Source of the DNA: a virus
IMG/VR virus record: IMGVR_UViG_3300035670_001007
Span: 1 to 28,875 of that record
DNA length: 28,875 bases
Strand: one strand, 5' to 3'
Both the position numbers and the translations under genes were made by a program. The notes under the pieces were generated by a model, which was not told where the DNA came from, did not search any database, and worked only from the letters and a program-made list of their open reading frames with translations. How positions within the stretch are numbered: position 1 is the first letter of the stretch; every line of letters begins with the position of its first letter. Shown here one piece after another: positions 1 through 5,534 of the stretch.

Positions 1-9
1 TGCGTTCAC
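1..9 (-). CDS. possible start of a further leftward gene, cut by window edge
   Basis: On the minus strand the bases GGGAGCTACGCA lie directly before a GTG at positions 9-7, followed by codons for Asn and Ala before the window ends. The same box (GGAGCTATGCA) precedes the leftward genes starting at 679 and 441, so this looks like the ribosome site of the next operon member. Only three codons are visible, so nothing can be said about the product. Confidence 0.25.
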
Positions 10-52
10 TGCGTAGCTCCCTGCGCGTGTCGGATGCGCGCCCCCCGGTTGA

Positions 53-205
53 TTATCGCTGCTCGATCCGGCGAGCAGCTTCTTCGCTTGCTACGAATGT
101 CCCGGCAATCGGCGGCTGCGTGTCAGTCCACAACCGCCACTCCCAACCAAACCCTACACGGTGTGGAACGTACACACCCGGCCCTTCCCAGATTACTCGA
201 ATCAT
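53..205 (-). CDS. small hypothetical protein, 50 aa
   Basis: The ATG overlaps the stop of the 202-441 gene in an ATGA arrangement, so translation is probably coupled. The 50-residue product begins MIRVIWEGPG, is rich in Trp and aromatic residues in its first half (WEWRLW near residues 21-26) and ends in a charged stretch (EEAARRIEQR). There is no signal peptide or membrane segment. I do not recognise the family. The coupled start and its place in a run of leftward small genes support it as real. Small early genes near a phage control region often act on host functions, but that is inference. Confidence 0.6.
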   Translation of the reverse strand: MIRVIWEGPGVYVPHRVGFGWEWRLWTDTQPPIAGTFVASEEAARRIEQR

Positions 206-441
206 GCGTACCGCTCCCATTCGCTAGGATAGCTGACATCCTCGCCCATATCGTCATCGTCTGCCTCTTGCATCATCGCCAGCCACCAACTGTCGGCGGC
301 CTCGCTGTGCGCATCGTCCCAACCCTGTACCATATCAGCATCGGTACATGCCCACTTGCCGAGGCCTTGCATGTAGGCTTCCCAGCCCAGCGCGTACTGG
401 CGGGCTGTGTCGATTTGTGCTAGACTATCGGTGTTGCTCAT
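202..441 (-). CDS. small acidic hypothetical protein, 79 aa
   Basis: Leftward gene with an acidic, Trp- and Met-rich product. It begins MSNTDSLAQID and has an Asp-rich run (DDDD) near residue 63. I chose the ATG at 441 over the one at 450 because the GAGGAG ribosome site is only 2 nt from the 450 ATG. The corresponding leader at 679-748 starts its gene at the equivalent downstream ATG. It is preceded by the 443-512 stem-loop leader and its stop overlaps the next start. The family is not recognised. Strong acidity is shared by several DNA-mimic or host-inhibitor phage proteins, but nothing here proves such a role. Confidence 0.6.
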   Translation of the reverse strand: MSNTDSLAQIDTARQYALGWEAYMQGLGKWACTDADMVQGWDDAHSEAADSWWLAMMQEADDDDMGEDVSYPSEWERYA

Positions 442-442
442 G

Positions 443-512
443 TGTTGCATAGCTCCTCGTTGTGGGCCGCTCGGACTGATTGCTCCCAGTCCGAGCGGCT
501 ATTTTGTGTTGG
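443..512 (-). repeat. stem-loop leader, copy A (upstream of 202-441 gene)
   Basis: About 70 bp nearly identical to 679-748. It contains a perfect 13-bp inverted repeat (466-478 with 487-499, arms GCCGCTCGGACTG / CAGTCCGAGCGGC) around an 8-nt loop, then the GAGGAGCTATGCAAC ribosome site read leftward. In the leftward direction the stem is not followed by a T-run, so it is not an ordinary terminator for this operon. Read rightward it is followed by TATTTTGTGTT and could stop antisense transcription. A role as an RNA processing, stability or translation-control element is inferred. Confidence 0.8.
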
Positions 513-532
513 TGCGAATCAAATGCCTTCAA

Positions 533-679
533 CTACCACGGGACAAACAATATAATAAATATTGGTATCAAGACAAACGGAAGCAAAGCCGAAAAATCCT
601 GAGAAAACATAAAACCCGCAAAGAACGTTGCTATAATTGCCCATGCCAAAATAAACGCAATAATATGAATAGCTTTCAT
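533..679 (-). CDS. small membrane protein, 48 aa
   Basis: ATG at 679 with GAGGAG 9 nt upstream and a TAG stop at 533-535. The product starts MKAIHIIAFILAWAII and has two hydrophobic stretches (about residues 4-24 and 31-46) separated by a short polar turn (SQDFS), so it should be a two-helix inner-membrane peptide. It is distinctly AT-rich compared with the genes around it, which suggests separate acquisition. No family is recognised. A host-membrane effect (superinfection exclusion or similar) would fit its position but is only a guess. Confidence 0.65.
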   Translation of the reverse strand: MKAIHIIAFILAWAIIATFFAGFMFSQDFSALLPFVLIPIFIILFVPW

Positions 680-748
680 GTTGCATAGCTCCTCGTGTGT
701 TGGCCGCTCGGACTGATTGCTCCCAGTCCGAGCGGCTGTTTTGTTGGT
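679..748 (-). repeat. stem-loop leader, copy B (upstream of 533-679 gene)
   Basis: Second copy of the 443-512 leader. The 13-bp stem is at 703-715 and 724-736 with the identical 8-nt loop (ATTGCTCC), followed leftward by the same GAGGAGCTATGCAAC box. It fills the whole gap between the stop of the 748-1137 gene and the next start. Stem and loop are base-for-base identical between copies while the flanks have drifted, which suggests recent duplication or selection on the hairpin. Confidence 0.8.
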
Positions 749-1137
749 TAGATACGAAACCGCTTCAAGTCGCGAGGCAGAATTTCAACCCCGTAATCGC
801 CGATGGGGCTACCAAACACAACCAAAAAGTTGATGCCAGCCGCCTTGAGCTTGGCATGTAGCTCTAGCGGATCCATCTCTACTGGATAGTCGGCGGCGCG
901 CTCGCCAACCCGCCGCTCAAATTTCTTGTTCGTCAGCGTCTTGTGCTTGACGCTGATAATCCGCAGGGACGGCGCATCTACCGTCGTGAAATGCGCCACT
1001 GTCACGCGTGTGGTGCTGGGCTTCATTTTGACCTTCCACTCTCCAAACAACGCCCTCACCTCTGCCGGCGTAGGCAGCGGGCTGTGCAACGCCACCTTTG
1101 CCGCTTCGATTGCTTTGATGTGCTGTTCAGCGTTCAT
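748..1137 (-). CDS. hypothetical protein, 129 aa
   Basis: Leftward gene with an AGGAGCG ribosome site 8 nt before the ATG. The product begins MNAEQHIKAIEAAK, a predicted helical start, then has a probable beta-rich basic centre (KVKMKPSTTRVTVAHF, KHKTLTNKKFERR) and a C-terminal part with LVVFGSPIGDYG. No signal peptide or transmembrane segment is seen and I do not recognise the family. The basic middle could contact nucleic acid, which is inference. It sits between two duplicated leaders: the 61-bp type before it and the stem-loop type after it. Confidence 0.7.
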   Translation of the reverse strand: MNAEQHIKAIEAAKVALHSPLPTPAEVRALFGEWKVKMKPSTTRVTVAHFTTVDAPSLRIISVKHKTLTNKKFERRVGERAADYPVEMDPLELHAKLKAAGINFLVVFGSPIGDYGVEILPRDLKRFRI

Positions 1138-1193
1138 TGTGCGCTCCTGTGTGTGTGTGGGCTGCTCTGTGTTGCCCTGGTGAATACACTATA
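1133..1193 (-). repeat. 61-bp leader repeat, copy C (upstream of 748-1137 gene)
   Basis: Matches 1343-1403 at 57 of 61 positions without gaps. It runs from a TATAGT -10-like hexamer (1188-1193) through a conserved leader to the ribosome site and ATG. Unlike copy D there is no good -35 at the right distance. The TATAGT also contains the TAG stop of the 1189-1347 gene. It was probably copied from the promoter-proximal leader at 1343-1403. Confidence 0.8.
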
Positions 1194-1347
1194 ACCGCTC
1201 GCGCCGCTGCCAACGCTTATACGCCTTTTCGTAGCATCGGCGCAATTTGGCATTGTAAACGTCGCGCCGCAGCCGGGCCGTTAGAGCCCAAGCCAAATTA
1301 AATGCTTCCATCTCCAGCCGATCCGCTCGGCTTAAAATACTATTCAT
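1189..1347 (-). CDS. small basic hypothetical protein, 52 aa
   Basis: First gene of the leftward operon, with AGGAGCG 8 nt before the ATG. The 52-residue product starts MNSILSRADRLEMEAF, is predicted all-helical, and becomes strongly basic toward its end (RLRRDVYNAKLRRCY, KRWQRRERL). No family is recognised. A short basic helical protein expressed first from a strong promoter could bind nucleic acid, but this is inference. Its stop lies inside the -10-like hexamer of the next leader copy. Confidence 0.65.
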   Translation of the reverse strand: MNSILSRADRLEMEAFNLAWALTARLRRDVYNAKLRRCYEKAYKRWQRRERL

Positions 1348-1403
1348 TGTGCGCTCCTGTTTGTGTGTGGGCCGCTCTGTGCTGCCCTGGTGATTACACT
1401 ATA
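1343..1403 (-). repeat. 61-bp leader repeat, copy D (upstream of 1189-1347 gene)
   Basis: Original-looking copy of the leader at 1133-1193. It joins the -10 (1398-1403) of a near-consensus promoter to the start codon of the first leftward gene. Both copies keep GGGC and GCCC segments that could pair around an 11-13 nt loop. The 4 differences from copy C are scattered single bases. Confidence 0.8.
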
Positions 1404-1426
1404 TCAAAAAGCGGGAGCGGTGTCAA
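1398..1426 (-). promoter_or_regulatory. leftward sigma-70-type promoter
   Basis: Read on the minus strand, TTGACA (1426-1421) is followed by a 17-bp spacer and TATAGT (1403-1398), a full consensus -35 and five of six -10 bases. It points at the small-gene operon ending at the left edge. The predicted transcript has a leader of about 45 nt before the ATG at 1347. Confidence 0.8.
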
Positions 1427-1455
1427 TAGGCAATTTAGCGAATTTTGGAAATTCG

Positions 1456-1485
1456 TTGTAAATTCATGTAACAGTGTGCTATACT
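1456..1485 (+). promoter_or_regulatory. rightward promoter P1
   Basis: TTGTAA (1456-1461), an 18-bp spacer and TATACT (1480-1485), with TG one base before the -10, so it is an extended -10 promoter. It shares the string GTGCTAT with P2 and with the 8590 region. It would give a leader of about 70 nt before the HTH gene. Confidence 0.6.
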
Positions 1486-1517
1486 ATCCGTAGTGACATG
1501 CAACGTCAAATAGGTGA

Positions 1518-1546
1518 TTGACACACCTTGTCTATTGTGCTATTCT
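1518..1546 (+). promoter_or_regulatory. rightward promoter P2
   Basis: Consensus TTGACA (1518-1523), a 17-bp spacer and TATTCT (1541-1546) with an extended TG. Expected initiation near 1553 leaves only the AGGAGG ribosome site (1553-1558) ahead of the ATG at 1563, so the leader would be very short. Together with P1 and the leftward promoter this forms the divergent early control region. Confidence 0.7.
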
Positions 1547-1562
1547 GTAACTAGGAGGAAAT

Positions 1563-1835
1563 ATGGCGTACAAAATCTCGAAGGCTCGGCTAGACGCGCT
1601 TATGGCGCAACAGAATATCGGCAGCTACCAGGCGTTGGCAGAACAGGCCACCGCTCAGGGTTTGCGGTTGGCATTCAGCACTATCTATCAAGTGGTGGAT
1701 GCGGAGTCTGACACAGCGTGGCGTAGCAGCACGTTGGCGGCGTTGTGTCATGTGTTGAAGTGCAGTCCGGTGGATTTGATTCCAGAATTGGCCGCGCCAG
1801 TCGCGGCAAAGGAGGATGGTAATGAGCAACAGTGA
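1563..1835 (+). CDS. Cro/C1-type HTH transcriptional regulator
   Basis: 90-residue protein with a helix-turn-helix spanning about residues 3-70 (RLDALMAQQNIGSYQALAEQ, then STIYQVVDAES as recognition region, then TLAALCHVLKCSPVDLIPEL). This is the compact XRE/Cro layout whose last helix carries the typical SPVDLIPEL ending. It should bind operators in the divergent promoter region just upstream and set the balance between the two operons. AGGAGG lies 4 nt before the ATG. There is no peptidase or oligomerisation domain, so it resembles Cro more than a LexA-like CI. It is the first gene of the rightward transcript. Confidence 0.85.
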   Translation: MAYKISKARLDALMAQQNIGSYQALAEQATAQGLRLAFSTIYQVVDAESDTAWRSSTLAALCHVLKCSPVDLIPELAAPVAAKEDGNEQQ

Positions 1836-2007
1836 AATCCCTGACTACGTTGGGGCCATCGCCGGTGAGGATGAGGACGAGTACGTCGAAGATCGCGCAC
1901 GGCCAGAGAATGGCGGCGATTGCGGCGTGTGGGCTGCGGCGTTGCTGCTGTGTCTGGTTGTGATTCCGGCACTGGTGGCTAGCGTGTTCGTGTGGAGCGT
2001 GGGGTGA
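1822..2007 (+). CDS. small single-pass membrane protein, 61 aa
   Basis: Starts at ATG 1822, set by GGAGG (1811-1815) 6 nt upstream, and overlaps the end of the HTH gene by 14 nt. The ATG at 1816 lies too close to that site. The N-terminal half is acidic (GEDEDEYVEDRARPE). The C-terminal half is one hydrophobic helix (WAAALLLCLVVIPALVASVF) ending near the C-terminus, so the acidic part probably faces the cytoplasm. Family unknown. Confidence 0.6.
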   Translation: MSNSEIPDYVGAIAGEDEDEYVEDRARPENGGDCGVWAAALLLCLVVIPALVASVFVWSVG

Positions 2008-2015
2008 GGTGAATC

Positions 2016-4316
2016 ATGAATTATGAAGATTTCGTGCAAAGTAAACGGGCCTATGTTCCGGCCAGTGGGTTTGACGTAGATGTAAATGCTATTTCTCCGC
2101 AGATGTTTCTTTTTCAGCGTGACATTGTGCGATGGGCATTGCGACGCGGCAAAGCTGCCATCTTTGCCGATTGCGGAATGGGCAAGACTCCGATGCAGTT
2201 GGAATGGGCGCGGCATGTTGTTGACCATACGCGCAGGAAGGTGTTGATTTTGGCTCCGTTAGCCGTGTCACACCAGACCGCGCGTGAAGGCGTAAAATTT
2301 GGTATTCCCGTGCATGTTGCTCGGCACGGCTCTGATTTGCGTAGTGGCATCAATATCACCAACTATGACCGTTTGAGTCATTTTAATCCGGATGATTTTG
2401 GCGGTATTGTGTTGGATGAATCTTCTATCCTCAAGGCGCAATTCGGCTTGATGCGCCATGAGATTACGGATTTTGCTCGCAGCATCCCTTACAGGCTGGC
2501 GGCGTCGGCCACTCCTGCACCTAATGACCTGGTGGAGCTAATCAATCATGCTGAGTTTTTCGGCATTATGTCTGAGGCCGAAATCAAAGCTCTGTTTTTT
2601 ACGCAGGACGGGAACAGTAGTAATAAGTTTCGGCTCAAGCGGTATGCAGAAGAAGACTTTTGGAGATGGATGGCATCCTGGTCGGTTGCGTTGCGGCGTC
2701 CTAGCGATTTGGGATATGCCGATGATGGTTTAATCTTGCCGCCATGCACAGTGACGCAGCATGTAGTTGATGTGGATGCGGTGCAAGCGGGCATGCTATT
2801 TGCAGTTGAGGCGGTCGGTTTGGACGAACAACGTCGAGCGCGCAAGGCGAGTTTGCATGACCGAGTAAAAATGGCGGCGCAGTTGGTCAATAGTAATGAT
2901 GATCCGTGGCTGGTATGGTGTGACTTGAATGATGAGAGCGCAGCGTTAGCAAAGGCCATTCCAGACGCGATTGAGGTTGTTGGTAGCGACAGCCCTGAAC
3001 ACAAAGAAGATGCTATGCTTGGATTCGCAGAAGGTCGCTATCGCGTGCTAGTGACAAAGCCAAGTATAGCCGGATGGGGCATGAACTGGCAGCATTGCGC
3101 AAATGTTGTGTTTGTGGGACTGTCACATAGTTACGAGCAGTATTATCAAGCGGTGCGCCGCTCGTGGCGTTTTGGGCAAAAGCGAGCAGTATCTGTACAT
3201 GTTATCACGTCTACCGCCGATGGTTCAGTGGTAGCTAACATTGAGCGCAAGGAGCAACAAGCGATGGAAATGTTTGATCGTATTGTGCGGCATATGAGCA
3301 TTAACACCGATCTGGTGGGACAGGCGACGCGTGAAGAGATGAATTACCGAGAAGATGTAGCGAGTGGGCCAGATTGGACAATGTATTTAGGTGATTCAGT
3401 CAAGACGATGCGCCATATTCCTGACAACAGTGTAGGATTATCGGTTTTTAGCCCGCCGTTTCCGGGCATGTATGTATACACCAATAGCCCGCACGATATG
3501 GGCAATGTCAGTGACATTGATCAGATGATTGATCAGTTTCGTTTTCTTATGGGCAAGGATGCTATGTATCGGATTTTGATGCCGGGGCGGAATGTGTTTA
3601 TTCACATTACGCAGGGTGTCGCTCAGAAGGCGCGCGATGGGTACATCGGCATCAAGGATTTTCGCGGCAAGATTATCCAAATGATGCAAGATGAAGGATG
3701 GATTTATTACGGCGAAGTTGTCATTGATAAAGACCCACAACTCAAGGCAATGCGCACTAAAGACCACGGGCTGATGTTTAAGAGTTTGGTTACAGATGCT
3801 GCACGGATGCATGCGGCTTTGCCTGATTACCTATTGCAATTTCGCAAACCAGGCGAAAACCCTCAACCGATTGAGGCAGGGCGGCATCTTGGAGCCAAAG
3901 GATGGGTGTCTAATTACGAATGGATTTTGTGGGCGCGGCCAGTTTGGTATGCAGCGGATTACGAACCAGGCACATGGCGGCCTGATTATAATGGCGATGG
4001 ATGTGAGCATGGCATCCGGGAAACTGATGTGCTGAATGTGCGACAAGCGCGAGAAACAGACGATGAACGTCATTTATGTCCGTTGCAGCTGGGCGTGATT
4101 GAGCGTGTGGTTAAAGTGTGGAGCGCGCCGGGGGATGTGGTGTACAGTCCATTTGCGGGCATCGGTTCTGAGGGCTATGTTAGTCTGCGCGAGGGGCGTA
4201 AGTTTATCGGTGGCGAACTCAAGGAAGGCTACTGGCGCAATGCTATTCGCAATTTGGAGAATGCAATTGCTGAGCGCAATCAAACATCATTGTTTGATAT
4301 GGCGGCGGGAGATTAG
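2016..4316 (+). CDS. Snf2-type helicase fused to DNA methyltransferase
   Basis: 766 residues in two parts. Residues 1-445 form a Snf2/superfamily-2 ATPase: motif I CGMGKT (53-58), motif II LDESS (133-137), motif III SATP (164-167) and motif VI QAVRRSWRFGQ (378-388), the arrangement typical of Snf2 proteins. Residues 453-766 form an amino-methyltransferase with SPPF (479-482) as catalytic motif IV before FAGIGSEG (713-720), the SAM-binding motif I, so it is of the beta order (IV then I). SPPF fits N4-cytosine or N6-adenine transfer. No nuclease domain is seen, so it is not a complete restriction enzyme. Helicase-methyltransferase fusions occur in phages and may guard phage DNA from restriction. 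Codon use is AT-richer than downstream genes. GAGGTG precedes the ATG. Confidence 0.85.
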   Translation: MNYEDFVQSKRAYVPASGFDVDVNAISPQMFLFQRDIVRWALRRGKAAIFADCGMGKTPMQLEWARHVVDHTRRKVLILAPLAVSHQTAREGVKFGIPVHVARHGSDLRSGINITNYDRLSHFNPDDFGGIVLDESSILKAQFGLMRHEITDFARSIPYRLAASATPAPNDLVELINHAEFFGIMSEAEIKALFFTQDGNSSNKFRLKRYAEEDFWRWMASWSVALRRPSDLGYADDGLILPPCTVTQHVVDVDAVQAGMLFAVEAVGLDEQRRARKASLHDRVKMAAQLVNSNDDPWLVWCDLNDESAALAKAIPDAIEVVGSDSPEHKEDAMLGFAEGRYRVLVTKPSIAGWGMNWQHCANVVFVGLSHSYEQYYQAVRRSWRFGQKRAVSVHVITSTADGSVVANIERKEQQAMEMFDRIVRHMSINTDLVGQATREEMNYREDVASGPDWTMYLGDSVKTMRHIPDNSVGLSVFSPPFPGMYVYTNSPHDMGNVSDIDQMIDQFRFLMGKDAMYRILMPGRNVFIHITQGVAQKARDGYIGIKDFRGKIIQMMQDEGWIYYGEVVIDKDPQLKAMRTKDHGLMFKSLVTDAARMHAALPDYLLQFRKPGENPQPIEAGRHLGAKGWVSNYEWILWARPVWYAADYEPGTWRPDYNGDGCEHGIRETDVLNVRQARETDDERHLCPLQLGVIERVVKVWSAPGDVVYSPFAGIGSEGYVSLREGRKFIGGELKEGYWRNAIRNLENAIAERNQTSLFDMAAGD

Positions 4317-4319
4317 GCC

Positions 4320-4517
4320 ATGTACCGTCTCACTGCACATGCTCTTCAGCGAATGCGCCGCCGTCGGATTCACCCGGCGCACGTTGCCGCTGCGTTGGAG
4401 AATCCGACGTATCAGACAATGGACGGCGCGCAGGCTTACTATGACCCGGCAAGCCGTGTGCGCGTGATGGTGCGCAACAGCACTATTGTCACGATTGTGC
4501 GGGCGAAGTATGCTTGA
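4320..4517 (+). CDS. DUF4258-like small protein
   Basis: 65 residues starting 3 nt after the methyltransferase stop. The opening LTAHALQRMRRRRIHPAHVAAALENP matches the DUF4258 pattern (His, Arg-Met, basic run, helix), followed by short beta strands (RVRVMVRNSTIVTIVRAKY). DUF4258 proteins resemble small RelE-like folds of unknown function. No antitoxin partner is evident beside it, so a toxin role is not supported here. Confidence 0.65.
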   Translation: MYRLTAHALQRMRRRRIHPAHVAAALENPTYQTMDGAQAYYDPASRVRVMVRNSTIVTIVRAKYA

Positions 4518-4779
4518 GGCGCGCCGGTTGTGCCACCATCGCCACGCGACGATGGTGCAGGCAATCAATGCCGACTTCGGGCCAGCGGATGGCTGGTATG
4601 TGACGTGGCAATGCGATGACTGCGGTGCGAGCATCATGGATAAACCTGTAACGCCGGAAGATGTTGACGCCGGAGCCGACTTGCCGTGGTGGGACGAACA
4701 GCTATTCGAGGATGGTGTAGAGCGCGCCTGCCGTAGTTTCTGGGCCACAGCAAACCTACTCAGTCAGGCGGCGCGATGA
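4510..4779 (+). CDS. hypothetical protein, 89 aa, Cys/His containing
   Basis: ATG at 4510 overlaps the previous gene's end by 8 nt. A TTG at 4486 is in frame but less likely. The product begins MLEARRLCHHRHATMVQAIN and has a CDDC pair near residue 37, which together with the early Cys/His cluster could bind a metal. The centre is acidic (EDVDAGADLPWWDEQLFEDG) and it ends in a helix. The family is not recognised. It directly precedes and overlaps the replication initiator gene (ATGA), so it may be a replication accessory protein, which is inference. Confidence 0.6.
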   Translation: MLEARRLCHHRHATMVQAINADFGPADGWYVTWQCDDCGASIMDKPVTPEDVDAGADLPWWDEQLFEDGVERACRSFWATANLLSQAAR

Positions 4780-5534
4780 GCATTAAATGGAGTGGCATGG
4801 TTTGGCACAATAGTCAGCAGACTGGCAGCGGATTGTTAGTGCTGCTGGCTATTGCCGACCATGCTAATGACGATGGCATTTGTTGGCCGAGCGTGGCGCG
4901 TCTGGCGCGCATGGCGCGCGTGTCTGAGCGACAATGCCAACGTCTAATCTCGCAGCTGGTAAACGCCGGTGAATTGGCCGTAGAGCGTGGTGGGCATGGC
5001 CCAAAGAATACAACCGTCTATCGGATTTTGCCAGTTTTGGCCGAAAATAAGGGTGACATAGCTGTGTCACCCTTAACGGAAAATAAGGGTGACATCCAGG
5101 GCATTAAGGGTGACATCCAGCGCGCTAAGGGTGACATAGCTATGTCACCCGAACCGTCAATAGAACCGTCAATAGAAGCAGCAGAAGAGCGTGCATCTGA
5201 GCCAACGCCGGAACCGACGCCGGAACCAACAGCACCTGCCGCTGCTGCTAAATCTGAGACAACCCGCGACGCTTGGATAATCGAATATGAAAACGTGTGG
5301 GGCATGATGGTTGCCAGTCCGTACATAGCGGAGCAAATAACCGACTGGCAATCACGTGTGACATTCCCCGCATGGCAGCACGCGCTCCGAGAATCAGCGC
5401 GCGCCAACGCTCGTAACTGGCGTTATCTGTCACGCGTCCTGGAACGCTTAGAGCGCGACGGCTACCAGGAACCACAGGCCACACCAACCGCAACCACAAC
5501 CACGATTGACATTGATCTGGAGCTGCCACTATGA
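4776..5534 (+). CDS. phage replication initiator (HTH plus DnaD-like C-terminus)
   Basis: 252 residues. The N-terminal part (about 10-85) is a winged-helix/HTH_36-type DNA-binding domain (LLVLLAIADHANDDGICWPSV, then a helix with SERQCQRLISQLVNAGELAVER), the usual start of phage replisome organiser proteins. A low-complexity linker (about 92-160) carries four KGDI repeats and a TPEP run. The C-terminal part (about 165-235) is helical (WIIEYENVWGMM, WQHALRESARANARNWRYLSRVLERLE), like the DnaD-type domain that loads helicase. The next gene, overlapping by ATGA, is the DnaB-like helicase, its expected partner. The linker DNA holds iteron-like repeats, so the gene probably contains the origin it binds. 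Confidence 0.8.
   Translation: MSIKWSGMVWHNSQQTGSGLLVLLAIADHANDDGICWPSVARLARMARVSERQCQRLISQLVNAGELAVERGGHGPKNTTVYRILPVLAENKGDIAVSPLTENKGDIQGIKGDIQRAKGDIAMSPEPSIEPSIEAAEERASEPTPEPTPEPTAPAAAAKSETTRDAWIIEYENVWGMMVASPYIAEQITDWQSRVTFPAWQHALRESARANARNWRYLSRVLERLERDGYQEPQATPTATTTTIDIDLELPL
5049..5150 (+). repeat. iteron-like repeats: candidate replication origin
   Basis: AAGGGTGACA occurs in direct orientation at 5049, 5085, 5106 and 5127 (the last three at 21-bp spacing, two helical turns), and inverted as TGTCACCC(TT) at 5065 and 5143. Two of them make palindromes: 5049-5074 (arms AAGGGTGACA / TGTCACCCTT) and a perfect 22-bp one at 5129-5150. All lie within the initiator gene linker, as lambda iterons lie within gene O. 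The repeats encode KGDI, so coding and binding roles coincide. No strongly AT-rich unwinding segment is obvious beside them. Confidence 0.65.
5151..5174 (+). repeat. 12-bp tandem repeat next to iterons
   Basis: GAACCGTCAATA is repeated exactly twice in tandem (5151-5162 and 5163-5174), encoding the peptide repeat EPSI. It abuts the last iteron palindrome. It may be part of the origin or simple linker slippage. Confidence 0.6.

Noticed and set aside
34-423. Rightward 129-residue frame at the left edge
   Set aside because: Antisense to the leftward genes at 53-205 and 202-441, which have coupled ATGA starts and ribosome sites; the rightward frame has neither.
466-499. Stem-loop as terminator of the leftward operon
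   Set aside because: Leftward it is followed by CCCACAACGAGG, not a T-run, and a gene follows directly. Only the rightward direction has a T-rich tail.
926-1194. Rightward frames of 83-85 residues
   Set aside because: Antisense to the 748-1137 gene and its leader. Their C-terminal ends (CVCGLLC, CVCVGC) only translate the duplicated leader DNA.
5049-5150. CRISPR-like spaced repeats
   Set aside because: Units are about 10 bp with 11-26 bp between, in both orientations, and lie inside a coding frame. This is iteron-like rather than a CRISPR array.
5018-5407. 129-residue minus-strand frame across the iterons
   Set aside because: Its repeats (GDIAMSPL and others) are the complement of the initiator linker repeats. 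There is no start signal and it is antisense to a clear gene.
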